Assembly (NCBI RefSeq): GCF_000226095.1
Contig: NC_016476.1
Coordinates: forward strand, 1,116,001 to 1,180,000
Direction of reading: 5' to 3'
From: Thermothelomyces thermophilus ATCC 42464
Taxonomy: Eukaryota > Ascomycota > Sordariomycetes > Sordariales > Chaetomiaceae
Length of the DNA stretch: 64,000 nucleotides
The translations under genes and the position numbers were made by a program. Positions 26,411 to 38,360 of this stretch are shown here, piece after piece; positions within the stretch are counted from its first letter, which is position 1, and each line of letters begins with the position of its first letter. The notes below the pieces were generated by a model that was given only the letters and a program-made list of their open reading frames with translations, was not told the origin of the DNA and did not search any database.

Positions 26411-29400
26411 GCCCTTAAGGTCCTACTAGAGAAGGCTAAATATAACTTACTAGCTATCTAGGAGCTATAGATTAACCGGTTTATAAGGTTAATATACTAC
26501 CCTTAGGCTTCGAAATACTACCTAGTTTATGAGCCTAAGGGCAAGGTAGCTATTCTAGTGGCTAAGCGCTTCCTAGTTAGCTAGTAGAACTACTTGGCAA
26601 AGGAGAACTAGTATAAGGTAATCTTTCTGGCCCTAGGAAAGAGGGGGTTCGAGCTCTAGTTAGTCTATAATAATAAGGGGGAGCAGGCCCTCTTATAGGA
26701 CCTACTAGCCCTACCTTGGCTAACCTACCCCCTAGTTCTTATAGGTAACTTTAACCTCTACTACCTAGTCTAGGACTTATTTAATAGGCTTAGCCTAGGG
26801 GCCAGGGACCTCCTTAGCCTTACAGATTAGTGGGACCTCGACCTACGTACGCCTTATAGCCAGGTTACTAGGGCCCCCTAGGGGGACTAGCGTGGCCGGC
26901 CTTCTACAATAGACCTATTCTAGGCCTCGGCCGGGCTAGAAGCGACCTATAGGGATATCGTGGAACGTAGGAAATCCGACTACTACCTACAGGCCCTAAA
27001 TGTCTCCCTCTAGGGGACTAACGGGCCTGTACTAGCTAGTAAAGGGTAGGACTAGAAGAGCCTAGATAAGGAGGTCACGCGGGCCGAAGCGGCCTACCTC
27101 CTACTCCGGCTTGGTAGGTAGGCCTTAGCCCCGGCCGGGCCTGTCTTCTAGAGCCCGGAGGAGCTTCTATAGGCCTTCGACAGGCTTATAGAGGCCCTCG
27201 AAGAGATAGCTATAGTCTCGGCCCTGGCAAAGAAGGCTAGTATAGGTAGTAAACGAGCTCGGTAGTAGACAAAGGAGGTTCGAGAGGCCCGGAAGAGAGC
27301 TAAGGGGGCAGAGAGGGCTTATAAGGGCACCCTAAACCCCTATATATAGGAAGCACTTTAGCAGGCCCTATAGGACTAGGCTAAGACTATTATAGCCGTA
27401 AAGACCAAGAGCTAGAGGGCTACGTTACGGGAGGTAACTAATCGGCCGGACCTGTTATAGAGACTAAAGCAGTAGGCAAGGCTATAAAGCTACCTACCGG
27501 TCGACCCTCTAAAGCTCCTAGCCTTCGAAGGAGGGCTTATAACTTACTAATAGAAGGCTAAAGCACTGGCTAATAAGTTCTTTCCGAACCTAGAAGCAGA
27601 CCTATTAGATATTAATGACCCGATCTAGACGACTACTAGGAGCCGAAGTTCGAAATAAGCCAAGGGGTTACGGTAGGCGAAGTTAGGGTAGTACTAGCTA
27701 GAGCGGCCCTGTAGAAGGCCCTAGGGGAGGACCTCTTCCCTATAGGTCTATTAAAGGCCTATAGGCGGCCGCTTTACCAGATACTAGCTATACTAGCCTC
27801 GGAAAGCCTACGGCTCGGCTATTTCCTAGCCTAGTTTAAAAGGGCTAAGATAGTAGTCCTCTATAAGCCCGGCAAACCCCTATAGGCCTACTTTACCCTA
27901 GGTAGCTATAGGCCTATAGCGCTCCTACTAATAGTAGGTAAGGTACTAGAGGCTATAGTCGCCCGGAAGGTAACGGCCGTCACAGAGGCCTATAGGCTTC
28001 TACCGGCCAAACGGATAGGTAACTAGGAATATAGGTCTATAGAACTAGCTATCTAGCCTATTACGGCCTAGGTCTAGGAGGCCTAGAGGTATAAGGCGGC
28101 TACCTCCCTCTTATAGCTCGACATCTTAAGGGCTTTCGACACCGTTAACTATACCCGGCTACTAGCTACTTTACGGGGCCAGGGCTTCCTAAGGTAGTTA
28201 GTAATCTAGGTTAGGGAGTGGCTACGGGATAGGGTAGCTATCCTTTACTTCAATAGCTAGGAAACGGAGGATATAGTAGTAAGGGCTAGGGTTCCATAGG
28301 GGTCACCCCTTTCCCCTATACTATTTATTCTCTATATAGCCTCCCTCTACTAGGCCATTCGCTAGGCCAGCCCTATAGTTAGTTTAATAGGCTTTGCTAA
28401 CGATACTAACCTTTTAGCCTTTAGGAGGGCCGAGGAGGCCTATAATGGCTAGCTATAGAGGGCCTAAAAGGCCTACCTCTAGTAGGCAAGGACCTAGGGT
28501 ATAGCTTTTGCCCTAGAAAAATGCAAGCTTATCTACTTTAACAGGGGCCGGAAATAGTAGTCGCGACCGCTAGAGCTCCTACGGCCTAGAGGGGGCACTA
28601 CTACTATAGCCCTTTTGAAGTCGGCCAGATTCCTCAGGGTCTGGCTAGACTAGAGGCTATAGTAGGGCCCCTATTATACAAAGGTAGCTAAGAAGCTAGA
28701 AACCTAGGAGTTTGCCCTAACCAGACTTGCTATAAAGACCTAGGGCCCCGGCCTCCTACGGGCCCGTAAGATCTATACCAAGTGTATCCGTAGCGCCCTA
28801 GCTTATAAGGCCTCGAACTTCTACAAGCCTACCAAGCCAGGGGGTAAGCCGGAAGGCCCTACTAGGGAATTATCGAAAGCCTAACACAGGGCCCTTCGAG
28901 TAGTTACCAGGGCCTATAAGGCCACCCCTATCTAGTGCCTCAAAACGGAAGCCTAGGTACCACCCCTCGACCTCTATCTTAATAAGAGGCTAGCTAACTT
29001 CGAAGCCAAACTCGACCAACCGCTCTTATAGACCAGGGCAGATCCGGGGGCCTCCCGGGTCCCTACGAGGGCCCTTATCTAACAGGCCTATAATAGGCTA
29101 AGCCAGAGGTTCCGGAAGAGAAGGGCTAGGGCAAGGGGCCGGGAGCCGAAGCCTATAGCCCTAGAGGTAACAAGGTCAATGGTCCAGCAATAGGTTTAGG
29201 AGGGCTATAGAGGGGGTCGACCCCCCCTATAGACCCTATAAAGGAGGCTACGGGCTACGGAACTAGCTATATTAGCCAGCTAGAGCAACCGTTAGAGGGC
29301 CGACTAAGCCGATAGGAGGATATAGCACATGTTAGATAAGGACCCCCCGTGCCTAGTTTTTACAAGGGAAGGCCTATAAAGGTACTAGGGCCTAACAAAG

Positions 29401-29921
29401 GCCTAGAGCTCCCTACTAGTACAGGCCCGTATAGGGGCTATTAGCCTTTGTAACTTCCTTTTTAGGGTTTAAGTCCCAGGGGTCAGTACCCCCTACTATG
29501 CCTATAGCTAGAGAGGGAAACTATAGAGCACCTAGTTGTATAGTGCCCGAACCTACCAAGAAGCCGAACGTAGGAATCCTAGGAAATACGGTCATAAAGG
29601 GACCTAGACCTTGTTTTACAGGGTATAGGGGCCCGTAACTATTGTTTGGCAAGGAGGGTTCTACGGTGGCTAATAGACCTAGGGAGGCTCCCGGAATACC
29701 GCCTTGTAAGAAGGCTAGACCGGGAAGGAAGGCCTTTTTAGGGCCATTCTAGCCACTTCTCCTTTTCTTTGTAATGTATTAGTATTCTAGATTAGGCGTT
29801 AAAGGAAGGATAGAGGTTTTTATCCGGCCTATTAGGTACGGTTTCCTTTATATATAACTAGAGAGGCTCTAGTATGCTTATTAGCATAATGGTATAGGAC
29901 TAATAATAATAATAATAATAG
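26411..29921 (+). mobile_element. Non-LTR retrotransposon (LINE), 5'-interrupted, RIP-mutated
   Basis: The conceptual frame shows an AP-like endonuclease/exonuclease domain first: LLAI-EL-INRF near 26450, LVLIGNFNL near 26735 and RGRPSTIDLF near 26895. Next is reverse transcriptase: SYRPIALL near 27910, LLQLDILRAFDTVNY near 28110, GSPLSPILF near 28300, and FANDTN near 28395, where the catalytic FADD has become FAND, as G-to-A RIP would do. The thumb region and a C-terminal segment typical of fungal LINEs follow. Many Trp/Gln codons are now stops, so it is inactive. The first 20 or so endonuclease residues and any ORF1 are missing, because copy C is inserted at 26410/26411. The element ends in (TAA)7 at 29901-29921, as in I/Tad-type elements. 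It is visibly more GC-rich than the chromoviruses. Confidence 0.87.
29901..29921 (+). repeat. (TAA)7 tail of the LINE
   Basis: Seven TAA units directly between the end of the LINE and resumed pogo-type transposase sequence. Simple-repeat tails of this kind mark the 3' end of I/Tad-like non-LTR retrotransposons. Confidence 0.8.
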
Positions 29922-30830
29922 AGATTTATAGTAATAGAGATAGGCTAGACTAATCGAACTATTATAGTTAAATAGCTTTAAGAAGTCTTTATTTCTTTTA
30001 ACTAGCTAGAGGATAATTCTAAATAATAACTTTTAATATTAGATAACTATAATAACTATATAACTAATAACTTCATATAGCTATATTATAAGAATAATAT
30101 CTAATTACCCTTTTTATCTCTATATATCTCTTATATCTTCCAGCTATTAGATCTATTAATCTTTTCCCCTTTAAAGTATACTTATTAGAAGCTCCTTAAT
30201 AATATAATATCTTAGGTAGAATTATCTATCCTAGGTAAATAGATAATAATTAGGTATATTATTAAGGCTTAGAAAGAGGCTATTATAGCCTAGAATATTA
30301 AGGTAAGATAGAAGATATCTAGGTTATAGCTAGTTAATATAGTAAAACCCTTAATAAGTAGACTTCTATTAGAAAATTCGAATAACCTAACTAATCCTAA
30401 TAAATAGCTAGCTTCCATATAGACTCTAAAACCTATTTAATACTCCTAGCCTTTAAAAGGAGCTATTAACCTAATTTTTAATATACTATAGAGGAAGTCA
30501 AACTTATATAGTTAGCTAACTAACCTATTTACTAAGACTTAGTACCCCTCTATATATAGGTTCCTATTTAGGAAGGTTAAGAAAGCTTTTAACTAGAAGG
30601 ACTTTAAGTTAGCTTAGTTATAATAGAAAAATAAAGCTCTAAAGGCATAGTTAGAAGCAGCCCGGCCGTCGAAGAGGAAGAGGGTAATAGTAGATCCTAA
30701 TAAGCAGTTTACAATGATTAAACAGATCTACCAGGCCTAGATAGAAGCCGGCCGTATAGAGGACCCTACTGCCGAAGAGAGTGGCTTAGAAAGTGTAGAA
30801 TTAATAGCTTCCTATATTGTAGTTAGTTAA
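29922..30830 (+). pseudogene. Fot1/pogo-type transposase, C-terminal half, broken
   Basis: The frame shows the later part of the DDE endonuclease domain and then the basic C-terminal segment SKRKRVIVDPNKQF near 30665-30715, followed by an acidic tail (RIEDPTAEES) and a stop at 30828-30830. This basic-then-acidic end is typical of fungal pogo/Fot1 transposases. Numerous in-frame stops, mostly TAG from CAG or TGG, make it non-functional. The N-terminal helix-turn-helix half is not in the window. Confidence 0.8.
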
Positions 30831-30933
30831 ATAGGTCTATAATATATGTGGTTAAAGAAGATAGGTAGTTATAGGTGCTAAGGTTTGCCAAGCGGTCGGA
30901 AAATGGGGGTGGTTGGTATATGGGGGGTCTGAC
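29922..30933 (+). mobile_element. Fot1/pogo-type DNA transposon, right-hand half (copy 1)
   Basis: From 29922 the sequence aligns with the reverse complement of the complete element at 48287-50159. It starts in the middle of the DDE domain and runs to the right terminal inverted repeat, which ends ...GGGGTCTGACT at 30933 and is followed by TA. The left half is absent because the LINE is inserted and the rest lies outside the window. The TIR shares its outer 15 or so bases with copy 2 but diverges further in, so the two copies belong to different subfamilies. It is inactive and RIP-mutated. Confidence 0.85.
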
Positions 30934-30935
30934 TT

Positions 30936-32455
30936 ATATATTACAGAATGCATCGGCAGGCTGTAAGAACCGATATTCAGGGCCATCCGAGCCGCCATGT
31001 ACCCGAGGGCTCTGACTGAGTTTAGAGTAATTAATCTGTACCCCATTGCCAAAGGTAGGAGAGGGAGAAAGGTACCTAATTACTATAGGTGAAGGTGCGT
31101 TTGGAAGGTGGGCAATTTAACTGCCTTACCTTTCCCTCCGCAATGGGCCGACCGATCTCTATCTTCATGCCAATGGCCACCGCAAAGATGTTTAAGCCGG
31201 CAATAAATGTACTTGGCTTGATTCAGATCCGGCTAAAAATGATAAGTATGTGAGTCAAATTCTTAACGGTTGCTCTAAGGTTGTTGGGTTGTTGCTCCTA
31301 GCTTGGTCTGGCGCCACTTCTATTATCGTAGGGGCGGCTCCATAGCCAATAGCTTTGATAACATTGATTAGAAATACAAAAACACATGTTAAGGAGGTGG
31401 ATATCCGGAGCTATGGCCATCTTAATATCGTTCACTTCAAGTGCGCCTGAAGATTGCGTGGGGGTGAGCTTAGCTACCTAATAAAGGTAAGGTGCCTTAA
31501 TTATAGGAGTGCGCACTGTGCAGCGTTTATGTGCAGTCGGGTTCGGCACCTATATATACCCGATCTACCGTGTATGTTGTGAAGACGACGTACGGAATTC
31601 ATGGTGTTGACTCGCTAGATTCTAATAGCTATTGGCATGTCCCGGTGAGCATATCACTCCACCACTCCAGGTCTAATCATAGGAATATCCCCTTTCTTCA
31701 CTCCCGGCCGCCTCCTTCCAACAACTGATTAGACCCCGCAGTTCGTTAATAACTTGTGCAATGCGAACACACCGATTCGAGCTCGGATGAGGTCACGATA
31801 GCTAGAAGCAATGTATTATTGGACTATTCCATACGACAGTAAAACAACGAGCCCCGGTGCGCCAAACCAAAAGCTGTACATCTGTAATTAGATAACTTAG
31901 TAGGGTGCCTCAATAAGAATACTACGTAACAATAAAGGGGGCCCCGTGATCGTGTGTGTGGTACCCAGTATATACACGCCTACAAACATACTGCATAGAG
32001 GTTGTCCACTCCTCGTCTCCTCCAGGACCCTTCCAGCTCAAGGATTCCCATCGCTCGCTTACCTTTGTTCTCGGTCTCATTGGGCGGCCACACGGAGAAG
32101 AAGGTGGCAGTTTGCATGCCTGTACGGCGAGCCCTGGCCGACCCCACGCTTGGCTGTGACAGCAGCACGGCCTTGGTCCAGGAAAGGGAAGTGACAAGAA
32201 AAACCCAGCCTTGGCGTCTTAGTCGCTTTGTGGTCGACATGTCGAGATCCACCGTGATGCTTGCCCGCTGCATGTTTGACCGACTTACACCTCCTTGATC
32301 GGGAAACGGTGAAGATAACCACCAAGAGGTGCGTGATCGGCACGCAGCATTGCATGCTCACAAGGAGGTCTCGGCGCCTGGCTGTCCTTTTCGAGGGAAT
32401 ACGAGCAAACAGTCGGTTGTTGCATTGGGAATCACGTACAAATGATGTATGACGC
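30936..32455. other. Intergenic, transition from repeats to genes
   Basis: Base composition returns to normal and stop-rich RIP sequence ends at the pogo border. Open frames here (for example 31531-31728 and several overlapping ones at 31922-32523) are short, overlap on both strands and show no domain or codon bias. I see no convincing gene; the right part is presumably promoter of the gene at 32604. Confidence 0.5.
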
Positions 32456-32473
32456 ATATATATATATATATAA
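32456..32473 (+). promoter_or_regulatory. (TA)n tract, probable TATA element
   Basis: Uninterrupted alternating AT run about 130-150 bp upstream of the start codon at 32604, placed as expected for a core promoter element with a 5' UTR of about 100 nt. It could also be merely a microsatellite. Confidence 0.4.
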
Positions 32474-32603
32474 GGTGCATAGAATGTAGAGCCGCATGAA
32501 GGGTCAGAGGGGAAGCCAAACATAATTAGCTCTTTCTTGCATCATCGGAATACCTGACTGCTTTGCATAAGGAGGTGGACCTGTCCACCTCAAACCTCCC
32601 ATC

Positions 32604-34107
32604 ATGAGAGTGAACGTCCTGTTAGCCACCGCGGCCGCCCTGGCCCCCCTTGTCGCCGGCGCCGGCACCGCGGCTTCGGCCAGCAAAATGGAAGAGCTCA
32701 TGGACATCAAGACGAAGCAGTGGGACGAGGCCCGCGCCAAGGGCCTCTTTGGCGGCTCGCTCCTGTACCGCAAGATCACCTCCAAGCAGGCCTGCATCAA
32801 CGGGGTCGCGGGCAAGGGCACGGCCGCGTACCGGTGCAACAACGTGGACCTGCACGGCTTCCTGAGCCACGAGGACCTCGGGTCGTCTACCAAGGCCGGC
32901 AACGACGTCTGGGGCTGGACGTCGCCCGACGGGCGCGAGTTCGGCATCGTCGGGCAGACGGACGGCGTCGGCTTCGTCGAGGTGACGCGCGGCGGCAAGC
33001 TCGAGTACCTCGGCCGGCTGGACACGCAGACGACGGCGACCAGCTGGCGCGACATCAAGGTGATCGGCCACCACGCCTACATCGGGGCCGAGTCGGACGG
33101 CCACGGCCTCCAGATCTTCGACCTGAACAGGCTGCTCTCGGTCAAGCCGTGGTGGAACCCCGTCTTCTGGCGGCCGCGGACCTTCAGCAAGGAGCGCGAC
33201 CTGACCGCCCTCTTCACCGGCTTCGGCGCCTCGCACAACCTCGTCGCACACGAGGAGGCCATGATGATCTACGCCGTCGGCGGGCGGTCGGGCGCCAACG
33301 CGCGCAACACGACGTGCGCGGGCGGCATGTTCATGGTCGACGTGTCGGACCCGGCCAACCCCGTCTCGCCCGGCTGCATCCCCCACGACGGCTACGTGCA
33401 CGACGCCCAGTGCGTCGTCTACTCCGGGCCCTCGGAGAAGTACCGCGGCCGCCAGATCTGCTTCAACTTCAACGAGGACACGCTCACCATCATGGACGTG
33501 ACCGACAAGAAGAACCCCGCCGTCGTCTCGCGGACCCCCTACCACGGCGCCGCCTACACCCACCAGGGCTGGCTCGTCGACCACACCCAGACCTTCCTGC
33601 TGCTCGACGACGAGAAGGACGAGCTGGACGGCACCGACCCGGCCGCCGACGGCCACACCACCACCTACATCTTCAACGTGACCAACCTCGAGGGCCCCAT
33701 CAACACGGGCATCTACAAGAGCCCGGCCAGGTCGATCGATCACAACCAATACGTGAGTTTTTGATCATCACCATCCTCCACCCAAACCATAGTTACACCA
33801 GCCATGACTGACATGTATTATGATCCCCCGATGTTAGGTCGTCAACGGTCTGACGTACCAGGCCAACTACGGCTCGGGGCTGCGCATCGTGGACGTTTCG
33901 GGCGTCGAGCTCGATCCCACCGGCGGCAACTTTGAGGAGGTCGGCTTCTTTGACTGCCACCCCGAAGACGACGAGGTCGGCGGCGTGATCAAGTTCCTGG
34001 GAACCTGGTCTGTGTATCCGTACTTCAAGTCCGGTTACATCCTGCTCAACTCGATTGAGCGCGGTATCTTCTCGCTGAAGTACACGGGAAGGAAGGCCAG
34101 GTATTGA
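32604..34107 (+). CDS. Secreted choice-of-anchor-B / LVIVD-repeat protein
   Basis: Two exons, 32604-33752 and 33838-34107, join in phase 0 to give 472 aa. The 85-bp intron has GTGAGT, an ACTGAC branch site and TTAG. Residues 1-20 form a signal peptide (MRVNVLLATAAALAPLVAG). The body has repeated beta-propeller-like blades with the pattern of LVIVD/choice-of-anchor-B proteins: GFVEVTRGGKLEYLG, HGLQIFDLNRLL, MFMVDVSDPANPVSPG, LTIMDVTDKKNPAVVS, GLRIVDVSG. Fungal members are often labelled regulatory P domain-containing. The C-terminal segment around GYILLNSIERGIFSLKYTG is strongly conserved in the family as I know it. The biochemical role is not established; it is probably extracellular or wall-associated. 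It is convergent with the adaptin gene. Confidence 0.88.
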
Positions 34108-34492
34108 AATAAATAGCCGTAAGGTTAGACCACACACGGAAATAATAAGAAAAAAAATTGACATCAGTCTCTCGAACGGATGATTGATGCGCTCGGCGCG
34201 CACGTGGGGCGGTTTGTTGATGGATGTGCGGAGCTCATTAGACGCTCCCAAAGCCAGGGCGTGTTGTGGGAACGTTCGTCTACGGGAAGACTTGCAACGA
34301 GAGGTCTCCTTGGGGTCGCGAGCATCTATTAAGAACCAGGGCCAACCACAACCGAAAAACAAGCAACCTCACCGCACCGGTGGGAGAACCCAAGATGGAG
34401 CTTCCCAGCAGATATTGTCTAGAAGGCGTTTCTTCTCTTTGTTTCCCTTTCCTCATTCCAGACACCGATGCTCCTGTACTTCCAAACCCCAA
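34108..34492. other. Intergenic between convergent genes
   Basis: Shared 3' region of the LVIVD gene (+) and the beta-adaptin gene (-). It contains short A-rich stretches near 34135-34160 but no gene that I can support. Confidence 0.5.
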
Positions 34493-36956
34493 CTAAAACA
34501 AGCCCAACAGGTCATCGCTGCCCTTCCCCCCCGAGGCATTGCCGTTCCCGTGCCCAAGCTGCTGCCTTGGAGGGGGCGGCGCACTCGCCCCGCTCAGATC
34601 GAGGCCCTCGAACCCGCTCATCAAGTCGCTCAGGGCACCACCACCGCCGCCGCCAGCAGCAGCCGCTCCCCCGGCGCCCGCGCCTGCTGCTGGCCCCGGG
34701 GCGGGCGCATCAAACAGGCCCATGATGTCCGCCATCCCCCCGCTCGGCGGGGCCCCGAAACCGCCGGTCGACACCGGACTCGCCACCCGGTCGGGCGTGC
34801 CCGTCCCCGCCGGATTCTGCTCCGCGCTCGCAGGGGCGGCCCCGTCAAAGTCGATGTCGAGCAGGTTCTCGATGTTGCTCTGCGGCGCTGCGGCCCCGGC
34901 ACCGCCCGCGCTGGCCGCGGCGGCCACCGACGCGGCGATCGGGTTCTCGGCCGCGTTCTGGCGCTGCTCCTGGATCGCGGCGCGCTGAATCGCCTCCGCG
35001 CCGAACCGGCCCTTCCCGACGAACGTCTCGGGCGGCTTGTGGTAGACCGACGCGAGGGTGGAGAGCTCCGCTAGGAGGGTTTCGAGAAGGACCGGAGGAA
35101 GACTGTTGACGGTGGTGGTGATGGGCGGTTTCTGGGCGAGGATGATGTTCTGCATTGGAGAGTTAGCATCCTAAAAAAAAAAGAAAAGAAAAGAAAGAAA
35201 AGAAAAAGGGGGTCAAGGAAGAAAAGGGCGAAAGGAAAGGGGAAAAGGGGGAGAGGGGGGGCAAACCTTGGCGATGTCCAGGTCACCGGAGAGAAGGCGC
35301 CAGTAAATGTAGGCGCGGTCGCGGATGTCGGGGTTGTCGCTTTCGGCCGTCGCGAGCTGCAGAACTTTTTGTACGAGGCCCTGGTTGCTGCTGGGCTTCT
35401 TGAGGAACAGTTTCACCACCGCCGTGAGAATTTGTAGCTGCGTTTGAGTAAACTCCTCCGGGAAGAGGTCAACAAATCCCGATAATATGGCGTCGGCATT
35501 GTTGATCTTCTCGGCATACTCGCCCACGATCCAGATCAGAGCACCCCGAGCGTTGGGATCGTCCAGCTCGTCGATGTATTTGCAGAGTGTGGGAATGACG
35601 CCCTCGTAGCCGGGGTACTTCCGAAGGATGTCCTTGATGACTACAATGACCTCTTGGACAACATAGTTGACCTTGGTCGCGATCAGGTCCAATAGAGCAT
35701 TCACGCACTTCTCGCTAGCCGCCTCGATCTTGATGGCCACCTGGCCGATGGCCTTGACGGCGCGCTTGACAAAGTCCATATCAACCTCGAGGGCATACTC
35801 CTTCAGCTCGGACAGAAGCTGGTCAAAGTTCCTCTCGTTCGCTATCCTGACCATGATCTCGAGCTTCTGGAGTTTGACGTAAGGCGGGTCGTTGTACTTG
35901 CAGAAGAACACCCTGAGCTCCTTGCTGAGGATGTCCGGCTTAGCCTGCAGGAGGAGGTCGATGTTCCTGAGGGCGACGTACTGCACCTCTGGCGCAGAAG
36001 AGACGAGGGTGACCAACGGAGGCGCCATCTTCTTCAGGTACTGCTTGACAAGCTCAGGGTTGATGAGCTTCATGTGGGCAAAGACGACCTTGACGGCAGC
36101 CAGGACGACGCTGGGATTGACGTGTTGGAACTGCGGCGCGACTCTCTCGCAGATGTGCTCCGACTCCTTGACGTCTGTCGGGGGGTAGGCGGCCAGGGTG
36201 GTGAGGATCGTGACCCTCCCCCATTCGGTGCACTCGTTCAAGGCCATCAGCAGCTTCTTGAGGGTGGCTGGTGTGACGACCAGGGCCTTTGTCTCGGGCG
36301 CCGTTTCGTTGATTTCCGACAGGGCTTGTACCGAGTTGGCCACCACCATCGGGTTCGGGTCGCCGATCATCTCCTGCAATGTCTCGAGGAAACCGTTCTC
36401 GATGCACATGGTGGGGTTCAGGTCGAAGAGCTTGGCCACGCAGATAGCAGCCGTCTTGCGCACGTACGGCGACTCGTCCCGCAGAGTCTTACGCAGAGGC
36501 TCCTCCATGTAGTCCACCATTTTGTCCACACGGACGCAGCCCATAGTTCGAATCGCCAGCGCACGAATGAGGGGATTGGGGTCTTCCGAGTCTTGTACGA
36601 AGGTGTTGACGGCGAGGATGCAGAGGTCCGGGTGCGTCTTGGCGTAGTTCCTACGCACTGGTTAGTCTAGAACGGGGCAGACAGAAAAACGGCGCGCTCC
36701 TTGGGTCGTCGACTGCCTACATAAGATACAGATAGACCAGCTTCTTCTGGTCCAGGTCTGACGTCGCGATGTTCTTAAGCACATCAGGGAAGAGCGCCGA
36801 CACGTCCTTCCCCAGAGTCATAGCCATGATGGTCTTCTGAATCGCTTCCTTCCGCTCGTGGGCGTATTGCGACACCAAGCCCGCCCGCAGCTCAAAGGTC
36901 TCGCCCTTACGCGGGGGCGCAAACGCCCCGCGAATGCGGTTTACGGCCTGCGCCAT
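34493..36956 (-). CDS. apl2: Clathrin adaptor AP-1 complex subunit beta (beta-adaptin)
   Basis: Three exons on the minus strand, 36956-36721, 36650-35267 and 35149-34493, give 758 aa; both introns are GT-AG. Residues 1-580 or so are the helical-repeat trunk with hallmark stretches ([13 protein letters not shown] across intron 1, [45 protein letters not shown]). A Gly/Ala/Pro-rich hinge follows, with clathrin-box-like motifs NLLDIDFD and, at the extreme C-terminus, DLLGLF. There is no ear domain, and the length fits fungal beta subunits (yeast Apl2 is of similar size). It acts in clathrin-coat assembly at the trans-Golgi and endosomes. Assignment to AP-1 rather than AP-2 rests on high conservation and the clathrin boxes, so AP-2 is not fully excluded. 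Intron 2 has a GCTAAC branch site. Confidence 0.95.
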
Positions 36957-37980
36957 CGTTCGAAGCCCGGTCTAGGGAGGGGTCGTCGACGTGTCGGCAA
37001 GCGGAGACGATGTTGAAGCTGGGGCGCCCGACGAAGGGCGGTGAAATTGCCAGGCGCGACGAAAAGGAATTCGCGCGGTTATTGCGGGCTGCACTCTTTC
37101 ATTCCCCAGTCGCACAGTGCCGGTCGTTGGCAGACTCTTGGGTGGTGCTGCGCGAACAATGGCGACTTGCTGAGACGCTGTCGCAGATGGGGGGTGGGTT
37201 CAGGCACTCGTGCTCTCTCAAATGTTCAGGTCTGGCCACGAGCATCCCTGGTAAGAGAGGTGGCTTGCCGTGTCCCGCTTCAGCCACACAGCTTTGCACT
37301 ACGGATGGGGTGGCTTCAGGCTACTCTGTGGGTCCATCTTGGCAGCAATTATGCGGCAGCTCTCGGGATCTAGCTGGAACAGGGCCGCTCAAGAGAGCAA
37401 GAACCTCGCTTCAAATGATCCGGAACCACGTTCGACGGACCTGCGGTAACCTAAGCCCAAGAAACAACAATCGCAATGGTAGGCGGACTTATATCGTTGA
37501 TACTTACCAATCTAACTATCCACAGGCTAATTTTCCCAATTTGCGCCGCCTGTTCATTGAGGCGAGGACCGACGACGAAGAGCGGGACATCTCTCGGAGG
37601 GCTGTAGGTCCCCCATATCAGACCGTTGATCAACATCTCGTCGCCTTACTCACCGTATTCCTCTCAGTTCTACAATGCTGTTCTTTTTCTAGGCTCAGTC
37701 GCCGTCTTTAGCTTGATTGCCCAAAGAATCAATGCACGATCTTGATCACGGTTTATAAAGCTTGGGACCTGAAGCAGTGTGCACTCTCGGCTTTGATCTC
37801 ATTTCTGTCACACATATCGCGCCTTCTTCCGCAGGCAGTTCGCAGCCGACTCGACTCCCACATAGACGGCATGCACTTGGTCACTGCCTTCGTCTCCATG
37901 GAAGCAGGCCAACGGCAAACAAAAAGACGTGGTGCTGTCCAATGATCGTCTAGATCATGGTTGGTTAAAGACCAAAAAAG
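36957..37980. other. Intergenic upstream of beta-adaptin
   Basis: About 1 kb between the adaptin start and the tRNA-Ser gene. A 233-codon open frame at 37010-37711 (+) has no recognisable domain, signal or codon bias and runs head to head with the adaptin start, so I do not call it. The rest shows nothing I can name. Confidence 0.45.
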
Positions 37981-38078
37981 CGTCACCTGTAGGATTCGAA
38001 CCTACGCTCCCGAAGGAACTGCCTACCGGCTAACCAAGGACTAGCAGGGCAGCGCGTTAACCACTCCGCCAAAGTGAC
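37981..38078 (-). tRNA. tRNA-Ser(GCT) with 17-nt intron
   Basis: The minus strand folds as a type II tRNA. Acceptor arms are GTCACTT and AGGTGAC with discriminator G, the D arm is GGCGGAGTGGTTAACGC, and the anticodon stem is CTGCC/GGCAG around loop CTGCTA. There is a long variable arm (TTCCTTCGGGAGC) and a T arm GTAGG-TTCGAAT-CCTAC. The anticodon GCT reads AGC/AGU serine codons. The 24 nt between the anticodon stem strands imply a 17-nt intron after position 37. Sequence continues with normal intergenic DNA on both sides. Confidence 0.93.
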
Positions 38079-38360
38079 TTGTGTGGAGCTGACTACTCTT
38101 GTGATCAAGAAAAGCGATCTCGCCCAGAGATCGACCCCACACGCATGGAAAGACGGCCCCGGATGATGATTATAATAAGGGCCAGCGCAGCGCAGTCTTG
38201 AGAACGGGTTAGCCACCATGTCACTCTGCGCGAAGGAGTAGTTGACCTCGCTTTTCCGTGCAAGAGTCAAAGCGAGAATAATCCGCAATACAAGTACAGA
38301 GACTTGCCTGTCCAATACGTACACCATAAGACAGTAACTACATCGCCTGGTCGGGAACTC

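Noticed and set aside
32077-32523. 148-codon frame on the minus strand before the LVIVD gene
   Set aside because: Overlaps the promoter region, competes with open frames in other frames, and has no recognisable feature.
32622-33749. 375-codon antisense frame over the LVIVD gene
   Set aside because: Shadow frame of a GC-rich exon; repetitive Val/Gly/Asp composition.
37010-37711. 233-codon open frame on the + strand upstream of beta-adaptin
   Set aside because: No domain, signal peptide or codon bias, and it abuts the divergent adaptin start. GC-rich fungal DNA gives such frames by chance.
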